From contig NZ_JAHKNI010000009.1 in NCBI RefSeq assembly GCF_018860155.1, positions 186,001-250,000 on the forward strand: a DNA stretch of 64,000 nt, read 5' to 3'. Under the pieces are notes generated by a model that saw nothing but the letters and a program-made list of their open reading frames with translations, made no database searches and had not been told where the DNA came from. Position 1 is the stretch's first letter, and each line of letters opens with the position of its first letter. The stretch comes from Nocardia albiluteola (GTDB taxonomy: Bacteria; Actinomycetota; Actinomycetes; Mycobacteriales; Mycobacteriaceae). Below are positions 43,298 through 51,362 of this stretch, one piece after another. A program made the translations under genes and the position numbers.

Positions 43298-44893
43298 TCA
43301 TGCGAGACCGCCGCGAATCAGATCGGATGCCTTCTCGCCCACCATGATCGTGGCGGCGTTGGTATTGCCCCGGGGCACGACCGGCATCACCGACGCGTCG
43401 GCCACCCGCAGATTCTCGATGCCACGAACCCGCAACTCCGGGTCCACGACGGACTGTTCGCCGGTGCCCATCGCACAGGTGGCAACCGGGTGATACAGCG
43501 TCTGGGTCCAGGCGCGGATGTGGTCGGCCAGCGCGTCGTCGCTCACCGCATCGACGCGTTCCGGCAGGTAGGGCTGTCCCAGGAACCGTGCGATGGGGCG
43601 CTCCCGAGCGATCTCGAAGATCCGGCGCGCGCCGGATATCATCGCCGCCATATCGACCGGATCCTCGAAATAGGCGGGATTCATTTCCGGCTTCCACGTC
43701 GGGTCGGCCGAACGCAGCCGCAGCCGACCGCGGCTGGCGACATTGACCAATGTCACACCTGCCGTGACCATCTGGGCGACCGGCTCACGGAACCCGTTGT
43801 CGTAGAAGCCCGTCGGCGCGCAGTGGATCTGAATGTCGGGTGCGGCCAACCCGTCACGCGAGGAGAAGAAAGCGCCGCCCTCGCCGACGTTCGAGGTCAG
43901 CGGTCCGTGACCGGTCAGCTGCCACTGCATCAGCCGGCCCGGGGTGGAGAAGTCGGTGAGATCGGAGGTCCGCTGCGTGCGCCAGATGTACGGCGTCACC
44001 GGATGATCGTGCAGGTTCTCTCCCACCCCGGGCAGGTCCACCACCGGTTCGATCCCGTGCTCGCGCAGGTGCGCGGCCGGGCCGATGCCCGAGAGCATCA
44101 GCAGCTGCGGCGAATTGATCGCACCGCCGGACAAAACGACTTCGGAGTCCGCGAGAGCGAGGTGCGTCGCACCCCGGTGCCGGTAGGACACACCCACCGC
44201 CCGCATACCGTCCAGCAACACCTTGGTGACGAAGGCATGGGTACGGATCGTCAGATTCGGTCGCGATATCGCCGGACGCAGGTAGCCGTCGGCGGTCGAC
44301 CAGCGCCGTCCCTTGTGACACGTCATCTGGTAGCGGCCCGCGCCCTCCTGGTCGCTCCCGTTGAAGTCGTCATTGCGCGCCAGTCCGTGCGCGATCGCCG
44401 CGTCGATCCAGCCGTCGGTAAGTTCGTGGGTGAACCGGCGGTCCTCGACATGCAGCGGGCCACTGCCGCCGTGGAAGCGGTCACGGATCCGGGAATTCGA
44501 TTCGGCACGCCGGAAGTACTGCAGCACATCCTCGTAGCCCCAGCCCTGCGCGCCGAAATCATCACGCCAGGAGTCGAAGTCGGCCCGGTTGCCGCGAATG
44601 TAGATCATCGCGTTCATCGACGAGCAGCCGCCCAGTGCCTTCATACGCGGCCAGAACGCCCGGCGTCCGGCCATGTGCTTCTGCGCGGTGGTCTCGTAGT
44701 TCCAGTCCCACTTGGTCTTGAACAGCGAGGCGAAAGCCGCTGGAATGTGGATCTCATCGGCGTCGTCGGCACCCCCCGCCTCGAGTAGCAGCACCGACAC
44801 CGCCGGATCCTCCGACAGCCGGGTGGCCACCACCGCACCCGCGCTGCCTGCCCCGACGATCACATAGTCGAAGCGGTCCTTCTCGCTCACCAT
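43298..44893 (-). CDS. GMC-family FAD-dependent alcohol dehydrogenase/oxidase
   Basis: A 531-residue glucose-methanol-choline oxidoreductase. The FAD Rossmann motif GAGSAG is at 14-19, and GGCSSMNAMIYIRG is the GMC signature; the second GMC pattern is in VLSGGAINSPQLLMLSGIGP, and the C-terminal active-site histidine is in LYHPVATC with NTNAAT following. It oxidises an alcohol to an aldehyde, as choline or alkanol dehydrogenases (BetA/AlkJ group) do. ATG at 44893 follows GAGGGACA; an ATG at 44905 is possible. It is probably co-transcribed with the small upstream gene and the ALDH. Confidence 0.92.
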   Translation of the reverse strand: MVSEKDRFDYVIVGAGSAGAVVATRLSEDPAVSVLLLEAGGADDADEIHIPAAFASLFKTKWDWNYETTAQKHMAGRRAFWPRMKALGGCSSMNAMIYIRGNRADFDSWRDDFGAQGWGYEDVLQYFRRAESNSRIRDRFHGGSGPLHVEDRRFTHELTDGWIDAAIAHGLARNDDFNGSDQEGAGRYQMTCHKGRRWSTADGYLRPAISRPNLTIRTHAFVTKVLLDGMRAVGVSYRHRGATHLALADSEVVLSGGAINSPQLLMLSGIGPAAHLREHGIEPVVDLPGVGENLHDHPVTPYIWRTQRTSDLTDFSTPGRLMQWQLTGHGPLTSNVGEGGAFFSSRDGLAAPDIQIHCAPTGFYDNGFREPVAQMVTAGVTLVNVASRGRLRLRSADPTWKPEMNPAYFEDPVDMAAMISGARRIFEIARERPIARFLGQPYLPERVDAVSDDALADHIRAWTQTLYHPVATCAMGTGEQSVVDPELRVRGIENLRVADASVMPVVPRGNTNAATIMVGEKASDLIRGGLA

Positions 44894-44922
44894 TGTCCCT
44901 CGCATTCCTGCAGTGATACCGG

Positions 44923-45177
44923 TCACCTCCACTTGGCTCCACCAAGAAAACCAGGCACCCACCAGCTCGCTGACCCGGCTTGTGCCGCGTTGGTGAGGTA
45001 GTTGTTGCCACCGGGAAACGCCAGGGCCTGGGCACGGAATTGCGACCACATCAGGACCACGCCCATCAGCCCGGTCGCCAATTCAGTGAGCACCAGAATC
45101 GGCCAGAACCTTCCGGTCAGCGGGACGTCGTCATGCTGGGCGTTGGGTTGCTCCGTGGCGCCACGCCTCGAGGCCAT
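44923..45177 (-). CDS. Small membrane protein of unknown function
   Basis: An 84-residue protein (if started at ATG 45177) with a hydrophilic N-terminus, one membrane helix (FWPILVLTELATGLMGVVLMWSQF) and an aromatic C-terminus. It is 29 bp upstream of the GMC gene and same-strand. A longer frame starting at 45237 runs through two operator-like palindromes and is less likely. I do not recognise it. It may anchor or serve as electron-transfer partner of the dehydrogenase; that is only a guess from position. Confidence 0.55.
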   Translation of the reverse strand: MASRRGATEQPNAQHDDVPLTGRFWPILVLTELATGLMGVVLMWSQFRAQALAFPGGNNYLTNAAQAGSASWWVPGFLGGAKWR

Positions 45178-45184
45178 CCTGGTG

Positions 45185-45228
45185 CGCACCAATGGTGCGG
45201 GCTGGCGTAGGCGCTCGCACCATTGGTG
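45185..45228 (-). promoter_or_regulatory. Pair of 13-bp palindromes upstream of the catabolic operon
   Basis: GCACCAATGGTGC (45185-45197) and GCACCATTGGTGC (45216-45228) are each palindromic apart from the centre base, and with neighbours form a perfect 14-bp inverted repeat. Their centres are 31 bp apart, about three helix turns, so two dimers would bind on one face. They lie just upstream of the small membrane-protein gene leading the GMC - ALDH - ligase genes. The PucR regulator of the island is the obvious candidate. Confidence 0.65.
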
Positions 45229-45233
45229 CAGGT

Positions 45234-46061
45234 TCACTTACGTTCACCAGCCTGGATTCCTTGGCCCGGTGTCCCTGGTGCTGGTGCCGTTTGCTGCGTT
45301 GCTGGGGACCGGGGCGCGCTGGCCGCGGGGTTGGCCGGATCCGCGCAGTAGGGTCCGGGCGTCGTGCACGGAGACATGATCGTCGAGAAGTACTGGAAGG
45401 CCGAAAACGCGAGCATCGGCCCACCGGCAATGGTCAGGCCACCGATCCCGCCCACCGGCCCGAGCACGCCGGCGCCCACGATGCAGCCGATGATCCCGCC
45501 CGGTACCAGGCCGAGCAAGAGTGTCGCGGCCGCGGCGCTGGTGGCGCCGACGGCCGCACCGAGCAGGCATCCGGCGCCGCCGCCGACGATCGCGCCCAGC
45601 ACAGCGCTGGCAACGCTGACGGCGGTCAAGCGCTGAGTCAGGGTTGCCAGCGCCTGGGAGTCGCGCGGGGTCAACGACTCGGCGACCGACTGCAGCCTGG
45701 AGGTTGGCACCACATCCGACGAGCGCACCGGGTCGGTCGCCGGTCTGCCGTTTTCCTGCATTGGGGTGAGGGTGGCGGTTCCACCGTCGACGTGCGCGCT
45801 GATGGGGTAGGCGAGGTCGTCGATCCGATAGGTCAGCGGTAGCATCGCCGCGACGGCGCCTGCAGTGTTTTCCAGGAGAAGGTGGCCCGCCTCATTCACC
45901 CACTTTCCGTTGGTGGCGATCACCGCGGATTCGCCCGACCTGCTCACCGCATAATGGACGGCGGTGTCGTCCGCTGGAGGTGCCGCATTCGATACCCCGG
46001 CGCTTGCTCCGAGAGCGGCGATAACGGGAACTGCGACCATTGTGACAGTCCTCAACCTCAT
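45234..46061 (-). CDS. Secreted protein with hydrophobic Gly-rich C-terminal half
   Basis: A 275-residue exported protein. A signal peptide is clear (MRLRTVTMVAVPVIAALGASAGVSNAA, cleavage after about residue 26). Residues 30-115 form a mixed beta-rich part; residues 145-225 are very hydrophobic and rich in Gly/Ala (GAIVGGGAGCLLGAAVG ... GGIIGCIVGAGVLGPVGG), then a Pro-rich end. This plan is common among secreted proteins of unknown function in nocardiae. ATG has AAGGAAAA upstream. It follows the MFS gene by 11 bp, so it may share its transcript; a role in the catabolic pathway is not evident. Confidence 0.7.
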   Translation of the reverse strand: MRLRTVTMVAVPVIAALGASAGVSNAAPPADDTAVHYAVSRSGESAVIATNGKWVNEAGHLLLENTAGAVAAMLPLTYRIDDLAYPISAHVDGGTATLTPMQENGRPATDPVRSSDVVPTSRLQSVAESLTPRDSQALATLTQRLTAVSVASAVLGAIVGGGAGCLLGAAVGATSAAAATLLLGLVPGGIIGCIVGAGVLGPVGGIGGLTIAGGPMLAFSAFQYFSTIMSPCTTPGPYCADPANPAASAPRSPATQQTAPAPGTPGQGIQAGERK

Positions 46062-46072
46062 TGATTTTCCTT

Positions 46073-47476
46073 TCACTGCGAGTGACCCTTTTCGCGGGTC
46101 ACGGTCAAACTTTTGCGGGATGACCGAAATGGGACGGACGGTGCCAGGTGTCGGGCATCTCGCTCCGGATCTGCGAACAGCAGTACGCACAGGCCGGAGA
46201 CCGCAAGCAGGGCTGCACCGATCAGGAACACGGCGTTGTAGCCTTTCGCCGATCCGTGCGCTGCCTGCACCAGTTGTCCCGTGACGAACGGTGCGACGAC
46301 CCCGCCTGCCCCGAGAAATCCGAAGAGGACACCGAGCACCGCGCCACGCTGGGCGGCAGGTGAGATCTGCGCGACGGCGGCGCTCGATGCGGCGTAACTC
46401 GCCGCGTACAGGCTGAACGCCGGGAGCATGAGCACGAGTTGCAGCGGGCCCTCGAGGAATGTGAAGCCGACGAGGCAGGCTCCGGAGACGGCCACGGCCA
46501 CACCGGCCACACCGGCGCGGGACCATCGAGTAGACGCCCCCCGCGCTATCAGGCGGCGGGAGATCATTCCCTGTCCGAACATTGCCAGTGCACCGAAACC
46601 AGCGACTCCGGCGATGAGGTTGCCGGTCGTGATGGTGCTGAGCCCCCGGATCGATTCGAGGTATTCCGGTAGCCACGTCGTCGAAAGGCTGGTGACGAAG
46701 TAGCAGGCGAATCCTGCCAGCGCGAAACACAGCCAAGTCCGGGCGAAGAACACTCGCCGGTACGGCACGGGTGGTTCGGTGACCTCGTGGTCTTCGCTGG
46801 ACGTCGTGCTGGTCTGCACAGGACCCTCCGGCGGGCCGATAGGCTCATCCACCTGACCTTCCCGTCCGATACACAGCCACAGCACTGTCCACAGCAGACC
46901 GGCGATGCCCATTGCCCCGAAGCACCATCGCCATCCCCAGGCGACCTGAATGAAGGAGATGACCGGTGCGGCCACGACCAGCCCGACCGCCGAGGCCCCG
47001 ATGACGATGGAGCTGGGGATATCGCGCATCTCGTCCGGGAACCACTTCAATACCGCGTGTAGCGCGACGGGAAGCGCCGGCCCCTCGGCTAAGCCGAGGG
47101 CGACTCGCGAGGCTACGAGCACCGAGAACGACGCAGCCCCGAGCATGGGGAACTGCACCACCGCCCACAGCACGGCCATCGTGAGCAGCACCCACCGGGT
47201 CTGAATGTGGTTGACGAGAATGCCTCCCAATACGGTCCCGATCCCGAACAGGAAGAAGAAGGAGCTGGCCGCGAGGCCGTACTGTGCGGACGTGAGCCCC
47301 AGATCCTTCTCGAGCGCATGGGCGGTGAGCCCGAGGGCCGCCTTGTCACCCCAGTTCACGACCATGAACAGGGCGAGCGCTGCGGTGATCAGCCACGCCC
47401 TGCCCGATGAGTACCGAGCAGGCGGTTCGGGGTCGCACTCAGCGCTGCGCACCGCCGCCTTTGCGTTGACTGACAT
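46073..47476 (-). CDS. MFS transporter, anion:cation symporter (ACS) type
   Basis: A 467-residue MFS protein with 12 membrane segments and the central loop near residues 210-240. It resembles the ACS group (phthalate, hexuronate, tartrate carriers): NWGDKAALGLTAHALEKDLGLTSAQYGLAASSFFFLFGIG and RVALGLAEGPALPVALHAVLKWFPDEMR are typical. It probably imports an organic acid or sulfonate/sulfate ester used by the island. ATG at 47476 with GAGGAG upstream was chosen over 47518. The TauD-like gene lies 146 bp upstream on the same strand. Confidence 0.88.
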   Translation of the reverse strand: MSVNAKAAVRSAECDPEPPARYSSGRAWLITAALALFMVVNWGDKAALGLTAHALEKDLGLTSAQYGLAASSFFFLFGIGTVLGGILVNHIQTRWVLLTMAVLWAVVQFPMLGAASFSVLVASRVALGLAEGPALPVALHAVLKWFPDEMRDIPSSIVIGASAVGLVVAAPVISFIQVAWGWRWCFGAMGIAGLLWTVLWLCIGREGQVDEPIGPPEGPVQTSTTSSEDHEVTEPPVPYRRVFFARTWLCFALAGFACYFVTSLSTTWLPEYLESIRGLSTITTGNLIAGVAGFGALAMFGQGMISRRLIARGASTRWSRAGVAGVAVAVSGACLVGFTFLEGPLQLVLMLPAFSLYAASYAASSAAVAQISPAAQRGAVLGVLFGFLGAGGVVAPFVTGQLVQAAHGSAKGYNAVFLIGAALLAVSGLCVLLFADPERDARHLAPSVPFRSSRKSLTVTREKGHSQ

Positions 47477-47622
47477 GACGATGCTCCTCGACAGTGCTGG
47501 GCAGATATGTGAGTGCACGGATCGGCGCGCGGCGCGCGGATTCGGGGATTGAGAGATTGAAAGAGCAGATCAGCCGTGGTCGAGTCGGAGGACTCGTGCC
47601 GCCCGAGGGGGCCGACTCACCG

Positions 47623-48564
47623 TCAGAACGGCTGATCGCCGACAACGGTGACGCGCTCCATGACGCGTCGCTGCGGGTAGTAGTCGTTTATGGCGTAGTG
47701 CTGGGTGGCGCGGTTGTCCCAGATGGCCACCGAGCCCGGCTCCCAGCGGAAACGGACCTGGTACTCGGGCACCCGCGCCTGAAACATCAGGTAGTCCAGC
47801 AACGCATCCCCCTCGTCGCGGGGCAGCCCGTCGATCTGGGTGGTGAACGGCTCGTTGACATAGAGCGTCTTGCGCCCGGTCTCCGGGTGCGTTCGGACTA
47901 CGGGGTGCGCCACCGGCGGGTGCAGTTCGGCCATTGCCTGGACCTGCTCCGGGGCCATCGCCAGCCCCCACGACTTGGTGAAGGTATGGATCGCCGTCAG
48001 CCCGTCGATCTGCTCTTTCACGGACTCGGGCAGGTTGTCATAGGCAGCGGCCATATCCGCCCACATCGTCTCGCCGCCGGTGGCCGGCACCTCGATCGCT
48101 CGCAGGACCGACAGCATCGAGGGATCCCGGCGAAACGAGGTGTCGCTGTGCCAGTTGTTCTCGAAGCCGATCGATTGGGGCCCCTTGGCCAGCCGCGAGA
48201 TCTCCTGTACGTCTCCGTTGGGGAAGAAGTCGTTGACCTCGATACCGCCCCACCGCTTGGCCAACGCGATGTGCTCGGGCCCATCGAGCAGCTGATCGCG
48301 GAAAAACAGGACCTTCCATTCCAATAGTGCTCGATGCAACTCCGCGTGCAGCGCATCGTCGACCTTCCGAAGGTCGACGCCCTCGACGACGGCCCCGATC
48401 AACGGCGTCATCGGACGCAGTGAGAGCGACGTATAAGGCTCGGATTCCGGCGCGAAGTCCGACTGTTTGCGCAGTTCACGGGCGCCGACGTGGAGGCGAG
48501 GATAGCCACCCTCACCAACATTGGCGATGGACAGGGACATGCGTTCCGTGGTGGTCGGTTTCAT
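47623..48564 (-). CDS. TauD/TfdA-family Fe(II)/2-oxoglutarate dioxygenase
   Basis: A 313-residue non-heme iron dioxygenase. The facial triad is H139-x-D141 (NNWHSDTSF) and distal H289 (WDNRATQHYAINDY), with the 2-oxoglutarate-binding arginine in QRRVMER. Relatives hydroxylate next to a sulfonate (TauD), sulfate ester (AtsK) or aryl ether (TfdA), so the product falls apart to an aldehyde or ketone. This would feed the GMC/ALDH/ligase steps. ATG at 48564 is used; ATG at 48540 is possible. Divergent from pucR across an 89-bp regulatory gap. Confidence 0.9.
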   Translation of the reverse strand: MKPTTTERMSLSIANVGEGGYPRLHVGARELRKQSDFAPESEPYTSLSLRPMTPLIGAVVEGVDLRKVDDALHAELHRALLEWKVLFFRDQLLDGPEHIALAKRWGGIEVNDFFPNGDVQEISRLAKGPQSIGFENNWHSDTSFRRDPSMLSVLRAIEVPATGGETMWADMAAAYDNLPESVKEQIDGLTAIHTFTKSWGLAMAPEQVQAMAELHPPVAHPVVRTHPETGRKTLYVNEPFTTQIDGLPRDEGDALLDYLMFQARVPEYQVRFRWEPGSVAIWDNRATQHYAINDYYPQRRVMERVTVVGDQPF

Positions 48565-48613
48565 AATGTAAGCGTGATGGATGTCACGAGCGGTGCGCGT
48601 GTGAATTATTCAA

Positions 48614-48645
48614 GTGTCTGACACGTGCAGGTGTGCGATAGCACA
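48614..48645. promoter_or_regulatory. Two dyads in the tauD-like / pucR divergent promoter
   Basis: GTGTC-T-GACAC (48614-48624) and TGTGC-GATA-GCACA (48632-48645) lie in the 89-bp divergent gap, the second only 8 bp before the pucR start. They are candidate regulator sites; they differ from the GCACCAWTGGTGC pair except for a shared GCACA/GCACC half. Confidence 0.45.
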
Positions 48646-48653
48646 ATGCAGCG

Positions 48654-49910
48654 ATGAAACACTACGGCTCACTCGGCTCACTGCTGGAGGGCGATGGTGA
48701 ACGTCCCACGGGCGTTTTGCGCATCCTGAACGTGGTCGGCGGCCGCGTCGACCTCCTCGCCCAGCGAAACGCCTGCCTGAGGGTGACCACGCAGCAGCTA
48801 CCAGCGGAAGTTCGCGACTTTGAGGTCCCATACATCGGACGGCGCTACTTTCTGCTCGCGATCCGCAGCTTGCTCGAGGAACGCGCGCCCGACGACGACG
48901 ACCTATGCGAGCTGCGCGAACGGGCGGCCCAGCGCGCCCGTGAGGGAGTACCCCTTCCATTGCTGCTGCACCTGTGGCAGAGCGGCTGCCAGGAGTTCTT
49001 CGCCGAGTGTCGAAGCGTCGCCACCAGCGGCGAGTCGGCGGAGCTCGGTTGGATCGGATCCATGACGCTGCGGCTGGAGGAGGTTCTCGTAGCCGAACTC
49101 GTGGAGGCTTATCAGGATGAGCAGGCTGTGCTACTGGCCGAACAGACGGGTGCGGCCCAGCTCGTCGCGCGCCTTCTGCTGCTCGGCCAGGATGCGAGAG
49201 CCGACGCCGAACGGCTCGACGTCATACTCGCCGAGCACTACGACGTTCTGGCGCTGAACTTCGGATTCACCCCCGACGAGCTCGCGTCCGAGGACAACAG
49301 TCGCGTCGTCGCGGGGCGTCGCAAGCTGCACCGGATGCTACGGGTGCTCAGTCCCGGTGGCGGGCCGTCGGTGCTTCCGCTCCTGGACCGCGCGGGCGGA
49401 CACGTCCTGCTCCCGTGCGGCGCCACCACGGCGGCGAAAAGTACGCGCGAGCGCACGGCGTGGCTGATCACCGCCATGCAGTCCGCGGCAGGTGCGCCGG
49501 TGACCGCGGCGATCGTCGAGCACGCGAGCGTTGGAATGCTCCAAGCCGCGGCTGATGAGGCCGATGAGGTCCTGCGCCTCGCCCGCGCGTTGAACTGCTC
49601 TCCTGGCGTCTACTGCCTGGCAGATGTGTCTGTGGCATACCAGCTCAGCCGCCCCGGCCCCGGGGTCGAGCGATTGCTCGAATCGCTCGCGCCGGTGCGA
49701 AGCCACCCTGAGCTGATGCAGACGCTACAAACCTATCTCGCCTGCGACCTGGATCGACAGCGCACCGCGCGGATGCTCGCCGTGCACCCGAACACGATCA
49801 ACAACCGGCTCAACCGCCTCGCGGAGATATCGCCCCATAGCCCGTTCACCGTCGACGGGATCACGGCGCTGCAGGCCGCGCTCACCGCACAGCGACTCGC
49901 CGAGGGATAG
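48654..49910 (+). CDS. PucR/CdaR-family transcriptional regulator
   Basis: A 418-residue regulator with a C-terminal PucR HTH: LMQTLQTYLACDLDRQRTARMLAVHPNTINNRLNRLAEI (residues about 355-395). The central part contains a GGDEF-like CdaR region (residues about 190-310) and the N-terminal part is a RsbRD-like helical domain (PLPLLLHLWQSGCQEFF). PucR-type proteins usually activate catabolic genes when the substrate is present. It is divergent from the TauD-like gene and is the only regulator in the island, so it is the likely controller of the whole cassette. Confidence 0.88.
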   Translation: MKHYGSLGSLLEGDGERPTGVLRILNVVGGRVDLLAQRNACLRVTTQQLPAEVRDFEVPYIGRRYFLLAIRSLLEERAPDDDDLCELRERAAQRAREGVPLPLLLHLWQSGCQEFFAECRSVATSGESAELGWIGSMTLRLEEVLVAELVEAYQDEQAVLLAEQTGAAQLVARLLLLGQDARADAERLDVILAEHYDVLALNFGFTPDELASEDNSRVVAGRRKLHRMLRVLSPGGGPSVLPLLDRAGGHVLLPCGATTAAKSTRERTAWLITAMQSAAGAPVTAAIVEHASVGMLQAAADEADEVLRLARALNCSPGVYCLADVSVAYQLSRPGPGVERLLESLAPVRSHPELMQTLQTYLACDLDRQRTARMLAVHPNTINNRLNRLAEISPHSPFTVDGITALQAALTAQRLAEG

Positions 49911-49920
49911 GCATGGGCCG

Positions 49921-50155
49921 ATAGACCGGTTCCACCGGCGGCTGCTGTGGCCGATTCGCAACCTGAGCGGGGAGGTCATCGGCTTCGGCGCGCGGCGGCT
50001 GTACGACGACGACCAGATGACCGCCAAGTACATCAATTCGCCGGAAACGGTGCTGTACAAGAAGTCTCAGGTGCTGTTCGGCCTGGACATGGCCAAGCGG
50101 GAGATCGTCAAGAGCCATCAGGCGGTGGTCGTCGAGGGCTACACCGACGTGATGG
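49921..50155 (+). pseudogene. dnaG: Internal fragment of dnaG (DNA primase)
   Basis: About 78 codons in one open frame read as an internal DnaG segment: DRFHRRLLWPIRNLSG, EVIGFGARRLYDDDQ, AKYINSPETVLYKKSQVLFGLD and REIVKSHQAVVVEGYTDVMA, the last being the TOPRIM acidic motif. The zinc finger before it and most of the TOPRIM and helicase-binding parts after it are absent. It begins within 15 bp of the pucR stop and fuses abruptly to transposase sequence at about 50156. It is not functional; a full dnaG must lie elsewhere in the genome. Confidence 0.88.
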
Positions 50156-50345
50156 CTTGCTGCAGATCCTCGCCCTGCACGACCATCACGCGCGCCGCTG
50201 GAAACCGAAAACCCTTCGCCTGCAACTATTCTCGCTGCCAGCCCGGATCACCCGCCACGCCCGCCGAGTCCACCTCCGGCTATCCCGCACAGCCCCAGCG
50301 GTCGGCCTCGCGCTCACCGCACTCGACCGTCTACACGCCACCTAG
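50156..50345 (+). pseudogene. 3' fragment of an IS1380-type transposase gene
   Basis: The frame ending at 50345 encodes LLQILALHDHHARRWKPK, then TLRLQLFSLPARITRHARRVHLRLSRTAPAVG and a final ALDRLHAT. This is the C-terminal end of IS1380-family DDE transposases: a run of basic residues about reading the last strand, then a short hydrophobic tail. The catalytic N-terminal part is missing, removed where it joins the dnaG fragment. About 165 bp of IS end sequence follows up to 50512. Confidence 0.75.
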
Positions 50346-50420
50346 GCGAAACCTGACCCGACAATCAGACGAAAGGGACCCCCGGGCCAGTCGAACCCGG
50401 CAGCCAACCCACTGCACGGG

Positions 50421-50515
50421 CCAACCTCTCACACCGTTCCACGGCCGAACCGACCCCAGACGGGCCACCCGAGCACATCAGGCCAGCACGCCACGGTCAC
50501 GAAATATCGAGGCTA
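50421..50515 (-). repeat. Right terminal inverted repeat of the island
   Basis: Reverse complement of 39594-39688 with mismatches at three positions. It is the outer non-coding end of the IS1380-type element whose transposase remnant lies at 50156-50345, ending ...CGAGG at 50512 followed by CTAA. Confidence 0.9.
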
Positions 50516-50576
50516 ATGGGCGCCGTCGGCGAAGCCGTCCGAAACCGCGCATGGCCGGTGCGATGCGGAGGTACGC

Positions 50577-51005
50577 TTAGCGGTCCGCCGCGATCGCTCG
50601 AACCTCCGACCCGAGCTCGATCGTGCGGCTGACGGTGCACAGCTTGTCGTGCGACGTGCGCACGGCACGGGGCAGGATGGTGCGGGCACGGTCACCGGCC
50701 TCGTCCTCGGGGAAGGCGACCCGGAAGCGAACCTCGAGGTTGGTCAAATGGGACCCTTGCTCGTCGCTGATCTTGTCGCCGCTGACCGCGATGGTGAACT
50801 CGGTCGGTTCGGCGTGGCGGGAGGTCGCGATGTCGACGTCGATCCCGGTGCAGCCGCCCAGGGCCGCGAGCAGCAGCTCGACCGGGGTGAAGTCGGTGTC
50901 GTCGCCGGATCCGAATACCAGCTGGCCGCCGCGCGCATTGGTGGCGCGGTAGCGCCCGGCCGCCGTCCGCTCGATGCTTACCGATCGCAGGGTGTCGTCA
51001 GTCAT
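50577..51005 (-). CDS. OsmC-family protein
   Basis: A 142-residue OsmC/Ohr-fold protein. The two redox cysteines are in LLAALGGCTGIDVDIATSRH and in the later HDKLCTVSRTIELG. OsmC/Ohr proteins reduce organic hydroperoxides with lipoyl or dithiol donors. It is followed on the minus strand by the right end of the island, so it was probably the original neighbour of trpB before insertion. ATG at 51005. Confidence 0.88.
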   Translation of the reverse strand: MTDDTLRSVSIERTAAGRYRATNARGGQLVFGSGDDTDFTPVELLLAALGGCTGIDVDIATSRHAEPTEFTIAVSGDKISDEQGSHLTNLEVRFRVAFPEDEAGDRARTILPRAVRTSHDKLCTVSRTIELGSEVRAIAADR

Positions 51006-51030
51006 CCATCCAGTGGATCACCTCCGGCGC

Positions 51031-51180
51031 TCAGAGGGTGAATTGGTCGCCATACGCGGTGGTCCGAACCATGCCGTGCGGGGTCGAGACGCCCGCCGGC
51101 TCCACGGGTGCGGGGCCGGCGCACGCCCACTGGGCCAGCATGGTGACGCCGAGCGCGGCGGGGGTGAACGAGCGTCGCAT
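51031..51180 (-). CDS. Possible small exported protein
   Basis: A 49-codon frame: MRRSFTPAALGVTMLAQWACAGPAP then VEPAGVSTPHGMVRTTAYGDQFTL. The first 22 residues have a basic start and a hydrophobic core ending in ACAGP, like a short signal or lipoprotein signal sequence. It lies 25 bp upstream of osmC on the same strand. No ribosome-binding site is seen, so it may not be real. Confidence 0.35.
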   Translation of the reverse strand: MRRSFTPAALGVTMLAQWACAGPAPVEPAGVSTPHGMVRTTAYGDQFTL

Positions 51181-51362
51181 GGCTGGATGCTGTGCGCCAG
51201 CGTGGCGCGCGGGCTATAGCGGCGGGGTAGCGAGGACCGGTGGCCGGCCGGGCAGCCAGTCCAGTGCTGCCTGACTGGCTATGAAGTGGCCTGATCGGGC
51301 CGCCTAGAATCGTGTCGTTCGACAATGAACGACCGATTCATCCCATCACTCAGGAGTTAGCC

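Larger units (their letters stand above)
39594..50515. mobile_element. 10.9-kb IS1380-bounded catabolic island
   Basis: The segment is bracketed by 95-bp inverted repeats matching at 92 positions. The right repeat is the outer end of an IS1380-type element, since the 3' end of its transposase gene lies just inside it. Next to the ends are broken pieces of two genes foreign to this locus, dgt (left) and dnaG (right), which are neighbours in many actinobacteria. Between them is a catabolic gene cluster. The flanking tetranucleotides are CTAG (left) and CTAA (right), a possible 4-bp target duplication with one change. It breaks the conserved pimA-pdxS neighbourhood. Confidence 0.8.

Noticed and set aside
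50370..50410. tRNA 3' end as an integration site (a GGTTCGA-like string on the minus strand)
   Set aside because: The stem of a T-arm does not form and no acceptor or anticodon arm is visible; it lies within the IS end.
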